From Marinoscillum sp964351885 (lineage in GTDB: Bacteria; Bacteroidota; Bacteroidia; Cytophagales; Cyclobacteriaceae), in contig CAYGPP010000001.1 in NCBI GenBank assembly GCA_964351885.1, forward strand, positions 62,001 to 126,000: DNA of 64,000 nt, in the 5' to 3' direction. Within the stretch, counting starts at the first letter, position 1, and each line of letters begins with the position of its first letter. The position numbers and the translations under genes are program-made. The notes beneath the pieces were generated by a model. The model made no database searches. It was not told the origin of the DNA and worked only from the letters and a program-made list of their open reading frames with translations. This document shows, in pieces, positions 45,716 to 55,580 of the stretch.

Positions 45716-47516
45716 CCTCAGTCAGAAGTTTTTTTTAGCAGTCGTTTCTATCATTTTCGTACTTAATATCAATGCTCAAACCAATGACGCTAAACTGGCT
45801 AATGAGTATTTTCAAAATGGGGAGTTTGACAAAGCATATGAGCTGTATAAAGATTTAGAAAAGGACAAATTAGCTATCCCTTTGATTCATGCCAATTACA
45901 TGGATTTGCTCTCTCTAAGAGATTCAGATAGACTCGAAAAATACTTAAGCAGAATCATTAAGCAGAACCCTTCAAGTCTTAATTACAAAGTTGATCTTGT
46001 GGCCTATTATAAAAGTCAGAATTCGCCGAATTACAGAAAGGGGCTAAACGAGTTAGAGCACGAATATGAGTCCAATCATTACCAGTTGGCATCTATTGCA
46101 AAGCATTTAGAATCGAAAAAATTGATTCAAGAAGCTATTAGGTTCTATGAGTTATCTCGAAGGATAGCAGGTAGTCCATATTTTTATGCTTTAGAGATGG
46201 CGTCACTCTACAGAAGTATAGATGAGAAGCGCAAAATGATTGATGAGTACATAAAATATGCTGAGAGCAATCCAGCTAATATCAATTACGTAAAGAACTT
46301 ATTCCAAAATATACTTACTGAATTAAGTGATCAAGATCTATTGGAAGAAGCGCTGATATCTAAGATTCAGAATAATCCAAATCAATCTCTTTACCCGGAC
46401 TTGTTGCTTTGGTTATTGATACAGAAAAAGGATTATTATGCTGCCTTCGTACAGGCCAGAGCTTTGGATAATAGGTTACAAAAGCCAGGTGATGAATCTA
46501 TCAAGATAGCAAAAATTGCTTCGCAGAATCAATCATGGGAAGACGCAATAGATATCTATCAATATGTTATCGATAAATATCCAAAGCAACGAAACTATTC
46601 TTACGCTAGAGCAAAACTGATTGAAAGTAAAGAACAAAGAGCAAAAACCATTTTCCCAGTAGATACCGTATCCATTAGAAACTTAGCTCTTGAATATCAA
46701 GATTTCTTTAATGAAATTGGCTCAAACCCTACTACTTTGGATGCCATGCGAAGCAAAGCCTTATTGCATGCGTTTTATTTGAATGAAGTAGATACAGCCA
46801 TTGTTTTGCTCAAGTTTATTATTGAAAATAGGCAAAGCTCAGTTTCACTAACATCCCAGACAAAACTAGACCTTGGTGATATTTATCTTTTCAATGGTCA
46901 ACCTTGGGAATCCACTTTACTCTATTCTCAGGTTGAAAAATCGAATAAGCAAACACCATTGGGCTATGAAGCAAAACTGAAAAATGCAAAGTTGAATTAT
47001 TATCAGGGCAATTTTTCGCTAGCAAAAAGCCATCTAGATATCTTGAAGTTGGCCACAACGCGCACCACTTCAAATGACGCATTGGCGTTCACTCAAATAA
47101 TTACTAACAATACAGTTTTTGATACCACAGATCTAATTCTGCAAGCTTACGCATCCATTGATCTATTGATTTTTACAAATCAAAAAAATGAAGCGAAACA
47201 CAAAATTGACAGCCTTCTCATGATAGTGCCGAGTCATACTTTAGCTGATGAGCTTTACTGGTTGAGAGCTCAGATTGATTTAGAAAAAGGAGCTTATTTG
47301 GAAGCAATTGAAAGTCTCGACAATATAGTTACGAAATTCTCTTTTGATATTTTGGCGGATGATGCCCTGTATCAGAAAGGAATGATTCTTCAAGATTACC
47401 TTCAAGACAGTGCTCAGGCATATTCTGTATATTTAGAATTTCTAAAGAAACACCCTGGTAGCAGACATAGCGCAGTAGTTCGCAAGCGAATCAGGCAAAT
47501 TCGAGAAGAGACATAA
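45708..47516 (+). CDS. exported tetratricopeptide repeat protein
   Basis: A 602-residue protein. It starts at GTG 45708, within the last DnaA-box-like 9-mer. Signal FFLAVVSIIFVLNINAQ, then TPR-type helical pairs throughout: AKLANEYFQNGEFDKAYELY, AIRFYELSRRIAGSPYFYAL, DAIDIYQYVIDKYPKQR, ILQDYLQDSAQAYSVYLEFL. The C-terminal repeats resemble those of YbgF/CpoB-like periplasmic proteins. Partner unknown. Confidence 0.82.
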   Translation: MDNLSQKFFLAVVSIIFVLNINAQTNDAKLANEYFQNGEFDKAYELYKDLEKDKLAIPLIHANYMDLLSLRDSDRLEKYLSRIIKQNPSSLNYKVDLVAYYKSQNSPNYRKGLNELEHEYESNHYQLASIAKHLESKKLIQEAIRFYELSRRIAGSPYFYALEMASLYRSIDEKRKMIDEYIKYAESNPANINYVKNLFQNILTELSDQDLLEEALISKIQNNPNQSLYPDLLLWLLIQKKDYYAAFVQARALDNRLQKPGDESIKIAKIASQNQSWEDAIDIYQYVIDKYPKQRNYSYARAKLIESKEQRAKTIFPVDTVSIRNLALEYQDFFNEIGSNPTTLDAMRSKALLHAFYLNEVDTAIVLLKFIIENRQSSVSLTSQTKLDLGDIYLFNGQPWESTLLYSQVEKSNKQTPLGYEAKLKNAKLNYYQGNFSLAKSHLDILKLATTRTTSNDALAFTQIITNNTVFDTTDLILQAYASIDLLIFTNQKNEAKHKIDSLLMIVPSHTLADELYWLRAQIDLEKGAYLEAIESLDNIVTKFSFDILADDALYQKGMILQDYLQDSAQAYSVYLEFLKKHPGSRHSAVVRKRIRQIREET

Positions 47517-47520
47517 GTCG

Positions 47521-48087
47521 CTAGAAAATAACTAGTCGGGGATCTTTACCAATCAACTCAGGATCTGGCGAAAAATGCTTGTCAAAAAATCCTCCAAGGT
47601 TTTCTTTGGTTTTTGCGGATAGAAAATCAGCTAATTCGCTCAAAGATTCACCAGATATCATATAAGGCCGAAATTCTGGGTTAATAAACTGGCCTTTGCA
47701 AAGAGCGAATATCTGATATTCATTACAATCTTGTTTGCGTTTACCGCTTACAAGACACTCCTGAATTAACGACTCGTCATCTTGATTTAACAATTCCATT
47801 CTTTTATTTGATTGGAAATGATCACCTAAGAAGTTTTGAATACTGTTTTTTGAGTCCGCAGACAAAGCTTCTTGCATATTGATAGCACACTCCATACATA
47901 TCGCACAGTCGAAAATTACATCGACAGCTTGATAACCAGAATATTGGCGTAGCGCTTTTTCGATCATATAATCTGCCCCGTCTAAGAGATATTTATCACA
48001 TTCGATGCAATGAGTGAACAATCCGTTTTCCTTAAACGAAAAGAATGATTTAGGAATAGGAGAAAAGGGAGCAAGATTAGAATTCAT
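47521..48087 (-). CDS. Cys-rich protein of unknown function
   Basis: A 188-residue protein from the ATG at 48087 (a GTG at 48108 would add seven residues). It has two paired-cysteine motifs: HCIECDKYLL near the N-terminus and CAICMECAINM about 45 residues later, probably one zinc site. No signal or membrane segment. I do not recognise the family. It ends 5 bases from the convergent TPR gene and is divergent from the MarR regulator. Confidence 0.7.
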   Translation of the reverse strand: MNSNLAPFSPIPKSFFSFKENGLFTHCIECDKYLLDGADYMIEKALRQYSGYQAVDVIFDCAICMECAINMQEALSADSKNSIQNFLGDHFQSNKRMELLNQDDESLIQECLVSGKRKQDCNEYQIFALCKGQFINPEFRPYMISGESLSELADFLSAKTKENLGGFFDKHFSPDPELIGKDPRLVIF

Positions 48088-48178
48088 ACACACAAAACTA
48101 CATATCACGAACAGGATAGCCCAAAATAGTATGCATGCATAACATATTTTCTATATATTTGGAATCCAATTTCGAGAT

Positions 48179-48652
48179 ATGAAGAGAGAAGAAACTGTTG
48201 ATTATAACATTAAAGTATCGTGGCATGCCATCTCTCGTATGTATAATCAATATGGGTCGGAGTTTGATGTCACTGCTTCGACAGGATTTGTGTTGCTTAA
48301 TATTGATGCTGAAGAAGGAACTCCCGCAACCAAAATCGCCCCTCTAATGGGTATGGAAGCAAGATCGCTTACACGAATGCTTAAAACAATGGAGGATAAA
48401 AAATGGATTTATCGAGAGCAAGATCCTAATGACGGAAGATCGGTTCGAATTTTTCTAACGGACTTAGGTAAGGAGAAGCGGACTTTTTCTCGACGAGCAG
48501 TTAAAGAGTTTAATGCTAAGATCCGTGAGATGGTTTCTGAAGACCAGATTCATCAGTTCATAGCGGTTACCAGAGCAATCACAGAATTATTAGACAATAA
48601 AAACCTTTTTGATAAACTAGCAGAAGCCTTTATTTATGAAACGAAAAATTAA
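48179..48652 (+). CDS. MarR-family transcriptional regulator
   Basis: A 157-residue winged-helix regulator: GMEARSLTRMLKTMEDKKWIYR is the recognition region and EQDPNDGRSVRIFLTDLGKE the wing. It heads an operon with beta-oxidation genes and overlaps the next start by 17 bases, so it is likely the local, acyl-CoA-responsive repressor (inference from context). Confidence 0.9.
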   Translation: MKREETVDYNIKVSWHAISRMYNQYGSEFDVTASTGFVLLNIDAEEGTPATKIAPLMGMEARSLTRMLKTMEDKKWIYREQDPNDGRSVRIFLTDLGKEKRTFSRRAVKEFNAKIREMVSEDQIHQFIAVTRAITELLDNKNLFDKLAEAFIYETKN

Positions 48653-51035
48653 AAAAGCAGTAGTTCTTGGCTCAGGCATAATGGGTTCACGAATAGCTTG
48701 CCATTTTGCCAATGTCGGTTTGGAGGTTCTTCTATTGGACATAAGTCCTAAAGAACTTTTGGCTCAGGAAAAAGAAGCAGGGCTGTCTCTTGACTCACCC
48801 CAAGTCAAAAATAGAATAGTCAATGGTGCACTGCAGACAGCAGTCCAATCTAAACCCTCACCTCTTTACGAAAAACACAAAGCGAGCCTTATAACGACGG
48901 GTAATTTTGACGATGATTTGAAGAAAATCGCTGATTACGATTGGGTAATCGAAGCAGTGGTGGAAAACCTCGAAATCAAAAACTCTCTCTTCGAGAAAGT
49001 AGAAAAACACAGGAAACTCGGCACTTTAATTTCTTCTAATACGTCAGGTATTCCTATCAACTTCATGCTTAAAGGGCGTAGTGAGGATTTTCAGAATCAT
49101 TTCTGTGGAACTCACTTTTTCAACCCGCCGAGATACCTCAAATTGTTGGAGGTAATTCCAACAAAAAAGACCAAACAAGAAGTGGTCGATTTCTTCATGG
49201 AATATGGGGATTTATTTCTTGGAAAAGAAACGGTACTATGCAAAGACACTCCGGCCTTTATCGCTAATAGGATTGGTATTTATGCCATTATGTCCGGAAT
49301 GCATACCATTGAAAAAATGGGTCTTACTGTAAATGAAGTCGATAAGCTGAGTGGTCCAATTATCGGCCGAGCCAAATCTGCAACTTTTAGAACAATGGAT
49401 GTCGTTGGTTTAGATACGGCAGTGAAAGTTGCTTCTGGATTATATGAGGGCTTACCAAATGATGAATCAAGAGAAAAGTTCAAGCTTCCAAAAATTGTCC
49501 AAGAACTGTATGATCGAAAATGGTGGGGAGATAAGACCAAGCAGGGATATTATAAAAAAGTTGTCGAAGATGGTAAAAAGGAAATTTTAGAATTGAACCT
49601 TCAAACCTTCGAATATGAATCCAAAAGTAGGGTTAAACTTGATATCCTAGACAAAACCAAGAACGAAGAAGACCTAAAGAAAAGGCTGAAAATAGCCATA
49701 GAACATGAGGGTAGAGAGGGAGACTTTTACAGAGCTTCGTTCTTTGATTTATTTAGGTATTGTACTGAGCGAATTCCTGAAGTAGCCGACGAGCTTTATC
49801 GAATTGATCAAGCTGTCGCAGCAGGTTTTGGTTGGGAGCTGGGGCCGTTTGCCACATGGGATGCGATGGGTCTCAAAGGATGTGTAGAGAAAATGAAAGA
49901 TCAAGATCTTGCGCCTGCTTCATGGGTAGATGAAATGCTTGGAGCAGGACACACATCGTTTTACAAATACGAAAATGGTAAAAAGCATTATTACGATATA
50001 CCGAGTAAGTCTTACAAGGTAATCCCAGGCACTGAAGGGTTTATTTATTTGGATGCATTCAAGCAGAATAATGTAGTCTGGGAAAATGAAGGAGCAACCA
50101 TTTATGATATAGGAGATGGAATCTTGAATGTGGAGTTCCACACCAAAATGAACTCCATTGGTGCCGAAGTGATAGAAGGAGTAAATACAGCAATTAATTT
50201 AGCAGAAAAGGATTTTCAAGGACTTGTTATTGCTAATGAAGGTCAGAATTTCTCGGCTGGTGCCAACCTAGCTATGTTATTCATGTATGCTGTAGATCAA
50301 GAGTTTGATGAGATTGATATGATGATTCGTCAGTTTCAGTCTACCATGACAAGAGCAAGGTTCTCATCCATTCCTGTAGTTTCTGCACCTTCTGGTTTAG
50401 CGCTTGGAGGAGGTTGCGAACTTTCACTTCACTGTGATGGAATACAGGCGCATGCTGAAAGCTACATTGGTCTTGTAGAAGTAGGAGTCGGTCTGATTCC
50501 TGGTGGTGGCGGGACGAAAGAACTCACAATGAGAGCTTCGGACAAATACATGCCGAACGATCCGGAACTAAATATCCTTCAGGAGTATTTTATGAATATC
50601 GCGACGGCTAAGGTGGCTACTTCTGCACATGAAGCACGAGGAATGGACATACTTAGATCCGCAGATCGGATCACTTTGAATAGGTCACGATTAATCGCGG
50701 ATGCCAAAAGCCGAGTATTGGAAATGGTCAACGCTGGATATACCCAACCAATAGAGCGAGAAGACATCAAAGTACATGGAAGATCTAGCATGGCAATGTT
50801 TGGCGCGGGTATTACGGGAATGAAGTATGGTGCTTATATTTCAGAACACGATGCAAAAATTGCAGAGAAGCTCGCGTGGGTAATGAGCGGAGGAGACTTG
50901 TCCGCTTCTACATTAGTAAGTGAATCGTATTTGTTGGACTTGGAGAGAGAAGCGTTTCTAAGTCTTTGCGGCGAGCAAAAGACTTTAGAGAGAATTCAAA
51001 GCATCCTATTTCAAGGTAAACCATTAAGAAACTAG
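48636..51035 (+). CDS. 3-hydroxyacyl-CoA dehydrogenase / enoyl-CoA hydratase (FadN-like)
   Basis: A 799-residue bifunctional beta-oxidation enzyme. The N-terminal dehydrogenase has the NAD site VVLGSGIMGSRIACHFANVG and SSNTSGIPI; a second 3HCDH domain follows (about 300-400). The C-terminal third is a crotonase: FSAGANLAMLF and GGGCELSLHCDG plus IPGGGGTKEL. Domain order (dehydrogenase first) is that of FadN, not FadB/FadJ. Overlaps marR; followed 26 bases later by thiolase. Confidence 0.93.
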   Translation: MKRKIKKAVVLGSGIMGSRIACHFANVGLEVLLLDISPKELLAQEKEAGLSLDSPQVKNRIVNGALQTAVQSKPSPLYEKHKASLITTGNFDDDLKKIADYDWVIEAVVENLEIKNSLFEKVEKHRKLGTLISSNTSGIPINFMLKGRSEDFQNHFCGTHFFNPPRYLKLLEVIPTKKTKQEVVDFFMEYGDLFLGKETVLCKDTPAFIANRIGIYAIMSGMHTIEKMGLTVNEVDKLSGPIIGRAKSATFRTMDVVGLDTAVKVASGLYEGLPNDESREKFKLPKIVQELYDRKWWGDKTKQGYYKKVVEDGKKEILELNLQTFEYESKSRVKLDILDKTKNEEDLKKRLKIAIEHEGREGDFYRASFFDLFRYCTERIPEVADELYRIDQAVAAGFGWELGPFATWDAMGLKGCVEKMKDQDLAPASWVDEMLGAGHTSFYKYENGKKHYYDIPSKSYKVIPGTEGFIYLDAFKQNNVVWENEGATIYDIGDGILNVEFHTKMNSIGAEVIEGVNTAINLAEKDFQGLVIANEGQNFSAGANLAMLFMYAVDQEFDEIDMMIRQFQSTMTRARFSSIPVVSAPSGLALGGGCELSLHCDGIQAHAESYIGLVEVGVGLIPGGGGTKELTMRASDKYMPNDPELNILQEYFMNIATAKVATSAHEARGMDILRSADRITLNRSRLIADAKSRVLEMVNAGYTQPIEREDIKVHGRSSMAMFGAGITGMKYGAYISEHDAKIAEKLAWVMSGGDLSASTLVSESYLLDLEREAFLSLCGEQKTLERIQSILFQGKPLRN

Positions 51036-51061
51036 AATTAACAACCTTAGACACCAAAATT

Positions 51062-52234
51062 ATGGACGCATATATAGTAGCAGGATTTCGCTCGGCTGTC
51101 GGGCGAGCAAAAAAAGGAGGGTTCCGGTTTTATAGACCTGATGATTTGGCTGCCGATGTAATAAAGCACCTTGTTAATTCTATCGACGGATTTGATTCTA
51201 AGCGAGTCGATGATTTAATCGTTGGAAACGCTATTCCTGAAGCGGAGCAAGGAATGCAGATGGGAAGAATGATTTCCCTTCTTTCATTGCCTGTAGAAGT
51301 TCCTGGTATGATTGTAAATAGATATTGTGGATCTGGTCTGGAAGCCATTCATTTGGCATGTGCTAGGGTACACTCTGGAACAGCGGACTGTATTATCGCT
51401 GGTGGGACTGAATCAATGTCTTTGGTTCCCATGCTGGGATATAAAACAGCACTGAACTGGAAAATTGCCGAGAACAACCCAGAGTACTATTTGAGCATGG
51501 GGTTGACAGCTGAAGAAGTTGCGAAGGACTTCAACATTTCAAAGGATGATGCAAATGAGTTTGCCATGCAGTCTCATCAAAAAGCAGCAAAAGCTATTTC
51601 CGAAGGGAAATTCAAGGATGAAATTGTTCCTGTAACCGTTGAAGAAATCTTCGTCAAAGACGGACAAAAGAAAAAGAACTCATACGTGGTTGATACTGAC
51701 GAATGTGTGCGAGCTAGCACCAACATGGACTCTTTGTCAGGTCTTCGTCCAGCATTTAAGCAGGGAGGTCAAGTTACTGCGGGAAATTCTTCTCCTACTT
51801 CTGATGGAGCAGCTTTCGTAATGGTTATGTCCGAAAAAATGGTCAAAGAATATAATCTTCAGCCAATTGCGAAGATGGTTAGCTATGCTGCAGCTGGTGT
51901 TAACCCCCGAATTATGGGGATTGGTCCAGTCGAAGCAGTACCGAAAGCATTAAAGCAAGCGGGACTCAAACAAAATGATATAGATCTTATTGAATTGAAT
52001 GAGGCATTTGCTGCACAATCACTTGCTGTAGTCAGAGGACTAGATCTTAATACAGATATACTCAATGTGAATGGAGGAGCGATAGCTCTTGGTCATCCAC
52101 TTGGTTGCACGGGTGCCAAACTGTCTATTTCATTATTCAACGAAATGAAAAGAAGAAACAGTAAATACGGAATGGTTACAGCCTGTGTTGGTGGTGGTCA
52201 AGGGGTAGCGGGTATTTATGAATATTTGCAGTAG
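51062..52234 (+). CDS. acetyl-CoA C-acyltransferase (thiolase, FadA-like)
   Basis: A 390-residue thiolase completing the beta-oxidation cycle with the FadN-like enzyme. Catalytic Cys89 (NRYCGSGLEA), His345 (LGHPLGCTGA) and Cys375 (CVGGGQG) are in place, plus NEAFAAQSL. Full length. It ends at an intrinsic terminator, closing the marR-fadN-fadA operon; an acyl-CoA dehydrogenase is not in this cluster. Confidence 0.95.
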   Translation: MDAYIVAGFRSAVGRAKKGGFRFYRPDDLAADVIKHLVNSIDGFDSKRVDDLIVGNAIPEAEQGMQMGRMISLLSLPVEVPGMIVNRYCGSGLEAIHLACARVHSGTADCIIAGGTESMSLVPMLGYKTALNWKIAENNPEYYLSMGLTAEEVAKDFNISKDDANEFAMQSHQKAAKAISEGKFKDEIVPVTVEEIFVKDGQKKKNSYVVDTDECVRASTNMDSLSGLRPAFKQGGQVTAGNSSPTSDGAAFVMVMSEKMVKEYNLQPIAKMVSYAAAGVNPRIMGIGPVEAVPKALKQAGLKQNDIDLIELNEAFAAQSLAVVRGLDLNTDILNVNGGAIALGHPLGCTGAKLSISLFNEMKRRNSKYGMVTACVGGGQGVAGIYEYLQ

Positions 52235-52262
52235 ACGACTCTTCATAAACAGGAACATAAAA

Positions 52263-52290
52263 AAACCTTGTTGCAAGAGCAACAAGGTTT
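52263..52290 (+). terminator. intrinsic terminator of the beta-oxidation operon
   Basis: A perfect 12-bp stem AAACCTTGTTGC / GCAACAAGGTTT with an AAGA loop, followed by TCGTTTT. It is about 30 bases after the thiolase stop. Confidence 0.88.
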
Positions 52291-52663
52291 TCGTTTTATA
52301 ATCCTCTCCAGATTACGTTTGATATTCAAGAAGACTAGATTCCTGAACAATTATAAGTCACACCTTAGAGCCGAAAGGTTGGAATGGTTATGAAAAAATG
52401 AGTGAGCTTAATGCCAAAGCAACACCATTTATTACAGAGACATGTATTGGACCTATTCTGTTTGTTATGGTGCTAATTTTTTGAATAAGCAATTTAGTAT
52501 AATCCCAAAAGGGGAGATATGATATCATTTTAACTGTAGTTCACTCCGTGATTACCCCAGTTGCTTTTTAAAATATATGGTCATTCGCCATTAGCACATT
52601 AATTTGCTTTCCTTACTTAGTTTGTAGAATTCTCTGAGCTAATAAAATTTACTGGAATTAAAG
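52291..52663. other. non-coding gap, nothing recognised
   Basis: About 370 bases between the thiolase terminator and a lipoprotein gene. One 28-codon frame (52398-52484, MSELNAKATPF...) exists but has no homology I recognise. No tRNA, repeat or clear promoter seen. Confidence 0.5.
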
Positions 52664-53212
52664 ATGTTAAGTATGAAATCCTTAGACATTATATTATATG
52701 CCACATTTTTCATTTTCACGATTTCTTGCTCGAGTCATAGCGATAGAAAAGAGATTTCGATCTCAGAATTGAAATTTGACACAACAGATGCATCTGAGAT
52801 ATTTTTTAGTAACGTAAGGAAGCCCTCGTACAATTTAGAGGAGCTCAAGGAGGAGGGCATCAATCTTTATTTCCCAAAAACTGAAGACCAAGAATTAGAA
52901 AATATTACACCATATTTAGTTCATAACTGGAGGTATGATCGGGCATATATCATGCTAAAAGGAGTTGATAATTTTGATAAAATGGTAATTAGGCTCAAGT
53001 CAGACACTGTTGAGTTTGAATCAGTATCAATTACTTCTCCCGCTGACCAAACGAAATTTTCTATAAAAGCGTACAATACGATCATAACGAACGATACCCT
53101 CCAATATCGAAGAAATAGTGGAAATTGGGGCGGATTCTTTTTAGACGACAAACAGAAAGAACTGTTCCGTATTACTTGTTATGATTTTTTACGGCTCGTG
53201 GAGCTCCAGTAA
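52664..53212 (+). CDS. lipoprotein of unknown function
   Basis: A 182-residue lipoprotein (signal ILYATFFIFTISC). ATG at 52664, or the in-frame ATG at 52673. The mature part is beta-rich, with FDTTDASEIFFSNVRKPSYN and a C-terminal KELFRITCYDFLRLVEL. I do not recognise the family. It stands alone before the channel gene. Confidence 0.65.
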   Translation: MLSMKSLDIILYATFFIFTISCSSHSDRKEISISELKFDTTDASEIFFSNVRKPSYNLEELKEEGINLYFPKTEDQELENITPYLVHNWRYDRAYIMLKGVDNFDKMVIRLKSDTVEFESVSITSPADQTKFSIKAYNTIITNDTLQYRRNSGNWGGFFLDDKQKELFRITCYDFLRLVELQ

Positions 53213-53316
53213 AAGTTGCTATTTAGTAAAAAGGTAACCTCTGGCTAAGGCAGAAATTTTATAAAATCATTTAGTTTTGCGTATCTTTTCGAGTCTATCC
53301 TATTCAAACACATCTG

Positions 53317-55218
53317 ATGAGTAAATTCCCTTTCAAGACCCGTTTTAACTACCAATTTGACAACTATCTGTCAAAGGGGACTGTGTCCATGATTTACGGA
53401 CTTGGTATAATCGGTCTAGTTATTATTGTTGTATTTGGAGGCATTTTATTGTTGACTGGCCTTCATCCAGATCATGATGAGAATTTTTCAATATTCGAGT
53501 CTCTTTGGGTAAACATGACTCACGTTTTGGATCCTGGAGTACTGGGGAACCACGAGGACAATTGGCCATTCCGTTTGTTTATGATGGTTACTACGTTTCT
53601 AGGACTGGTATTGGTATCCACATTGATTGGATTGGTTTCAAATGGTATTCTTGAAAAGATGGACCAACTTAGGAAAGGAAGGTCATTTGTAATAGAACAA
53701 AATCACGTGTTGATTTTAGGGTGGTCTTCAAAGATTTTCACTATTATATCGGAGTTAGTTCTCGCTAATGAAAATCAAAAAAGAGGGGTAATTGTCATCT
53801 TAGCAGATATGGACAAAGTCCTTATGGAGGATGAGATAAGAGATAAGGTGGGTTCTACAGGAACGACAGTTGTAATATGTCGTACAGGCAACCCAATTGA
53901 TGTCCAAGATTTATATATAGCCAACCCATTTGATACAAAGGCTATCATCATTCTGGATAAGGACAATCAGAACTCTGATTCTCAAATTATTAAGACGATT
54001 GTAGCTATTGTTACTAATCCAGAAAGAAGAGAGGAGCCGTATCATATTACTGCTGAGATGGAGGACAAGAAAAATCTCGAAGTTGCAAAGATGGTAGGTA
54101 AAGATGAGGTTGAATTGATTTTGTCGGATGAGATCATCTCCAGAATCATGGTACAAACCTCAAGGCAGTCTGGGCTGAGTGTAGTATATATCGAGTTAAT
54201 GGATTTCGGTGGCGATGAAATTTATTTCATGGACGAAGATTCATTGATCGGTAAAACTTTCAGAGAAATATTGTTTTCTTATGAAACATCAGCGATCATG
54301 GGCCTCCAATATGGAGATGGTTCCGTTGAGATTAACCCACCTATGGATACAATCTTTAAAGAGGGTGACAGGGTTATTGGTATTACTGAGGATGACGATA
54401 CGTTAGTTCCTAACGCTCCTGAAAATGCACCTTTGGGAGAGGATATGATCGTCTATACCGAACCAGAAATAAAGGAGAAAGAAAAAATATTAGTTTTAGG
54501 GTGGAACAATCGTGCCAAATATATCATTCAAGAATTGGATTATTATGTTCCTGTTGGTTCTGATGTAATTGTAATGTCAAAGTTTGACGATGCAGCAAAA
54601 GAAGTCAACAAACTTTCGCAACAGGCAAAAAACACCAATGTGTCTTTTGAAGTCACCGACACTACGGACAGGGCAACCCTGTTAGCTATGGATCTTGGAC
54701 AGTATGATTATATCATGTTACTCTGTTACCAAAATTATTTTCCAATTCAGGAAGCGGATGCTCAGACGCTAATTACACTTTTACATATTAGAAGTTTTAG
54801 CGAGCAAACGGGCGAAAAGCATAAAATAGTATCTGAGATGCTGGATATCAGAAACAGGCAACTTGCTGATATTACAAGTGCTGATGATTTTATTGTAAGT
54901 GATAAGTTGATCAGTTTGTTGATGAGTCAGGTGGCAGAAAACAAATACTTAATGAGAGTATTTGAAGATCTTTTTGATGCTGATGGTTCTGAAATTTATA
55001 TTAAACCAGCTAGGGAGTATGTTAAGATAGGTGTCCCAATTAACTTCTACACAGTATTGGAGTCCGCAGCACGTAAGAACGAGGTTGCGATCGGGTATAG
55101 AATAATAAGGCAAGCAAAAGAAGCTGATAAGGGATATGGTGTTTATGTGAACCCTCCAAAATCAGAGCTGTTTACTCTTGCTCAGGATGACATGATTGTT
55201 GTGCTCTCTGAAGATTAA
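53317..55218 (+). CDS. CASTOR/POLLUX-like ion channel protein
   Basis: A 633-residue protein. Two N-terminal membrane helices (about residues 24-48 and 85-110) are separated by a pore-like segment (ESLWVNMTHVLDPG). Two RCK-type NAD-binding domains follow: HVLILGWSSKIFTIISELV (about 130) and ILVLGWNNRAKYIIQELD (about 390), with LILSDEIISRIMVQTSRQ, the pattern of CASTOR/POLLUX/SYM8 cation channels. Ion selectivity cannot be read from this. Overlaps the 57-aa gene on the other strand by 4 bases. Confidence 0.85.
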   Translation: MSKFPFKTRFNYQFDNYLSKGTVSMIYGLGIIGLVIIVVFGGILLLTGLHPDHDENFSIFESLWVNMTHVLDPGVLGNHEDNWPFRLFMMVTTFLGLVLVSTLIGLVSNGILEKMDQLRKGRSFVIEQNHVLILGWSSKIFTIISELVLANENQKRGVIVILADMDKVLMEDEIRDKVGSTGTTVVICRTGNPIDVQDLYIANPFDTKAIIILDKDNQNSDSQIIKTIVAIVTNPERREEPYHITAEMEDKKNLEVAKMVGKDEVELILSDEIISRIMVQTSRQSGLSVVYIELMDFGGDEIYFMDEDSLIGKTFREILFSYETSAIMGLQYGDGSVEINPPMDTIFKEGDRVIGITEDDDTLVPNAPENAPLGEDMIVYTEPEIKEKEKILVLGWNNRAKYIIQELDYYVPVGSDVIVMSKFDDAAKEVNKLSQQAKNTNVSFEVTDTTDRATLLAMDLGQYDYIMLLCYQNYFPIQEADAQTLITLLHIRSFSEQTGEKHKIVSEMLDIRNRQLADITSADDFIVSDKLISLLMSQVAENKYLMRVFEDLFDADGSEIYIKPAREYVKIGVPINFYTVLESAARKNEVAIGYRIIRQAKEADKGYGVYVNPPKSELFTLAQDDMIVVLSED

Positions 55219-55388
55219 GAAGCTCTTAGCGCTTCCCGTATTTGTTTCATAGCTTTTCTTCTATAACGTTTGGTGCTATGAGGCATGTTAGGAATTCTTT
55301 CTAAATAATTAAGTACCTCTGTTTTTTGATTTCCGTTGAGATTTCTCACCTTGGAGATGATCTCGCTTTCAATTTGGTTTTGATACAT
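55215..55388 (-). CDS. small basic protein of unknown function (57 aa)
   Basis: An ATG frame (55388) to TAA (55215), too short for standard size cut-offs. Protein: MYQNQIESEIISKVRNLNGN, then QKTEVLNYLERIP, then a strongly basic tail with HSTKRYRRKAMKQI. The first half follows the EIIxKIxxLxxxxQxEVLxxL pattern of DUF2281-like antitoxin-type proteins; the basic tail suggests nucleic-acid binding. No toxin gene is adjacent. Convergent with the channel gene. Confidence 0.6.
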   Translation of the reverse strand: MYQNQIESEIISKVRNLNGNQKTEVLNYLERIPNMPHSTKRYRRKAMKQIREALRAS

Positions 55389-55431
55389 AATATTGGTGGT
55401 TTATGTCTATCAAGTTAACGATAATTTCCTC

Positions 55432-55462
55432 AATAGGGTTTTTGCTAGGTTAAATAGGGTTT
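55432..55462. repeat. 10-bp direct repeats upstream of gdhA
   Basis: AATAGGGTTT at 55432-55441 and again at 55453-55462, 21 bases apart, about two helical turns. They lie about 120-150 bases before gdhA and 45-75 bases upstream of the 57-aa gene. Possible operator pair. Confidence 0.35.
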
Positions 55463-55580
55463 ATCTTAGTGTGAATATATCATTTTAATGAATAGCCGTG
55501 AGATAACCATTGATTGAGCGATTGAGCGAAAAATATTTTATATTGAATGAGGATATAATTATTCAAAACTGAGCACCCCT

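Noticed and set aside
52398..52484. 28-codon frame with a hydrophobic end
   Set aside because: No conservation that I know, no clear promoter, and typical of chance frames in AT-rich gaps.
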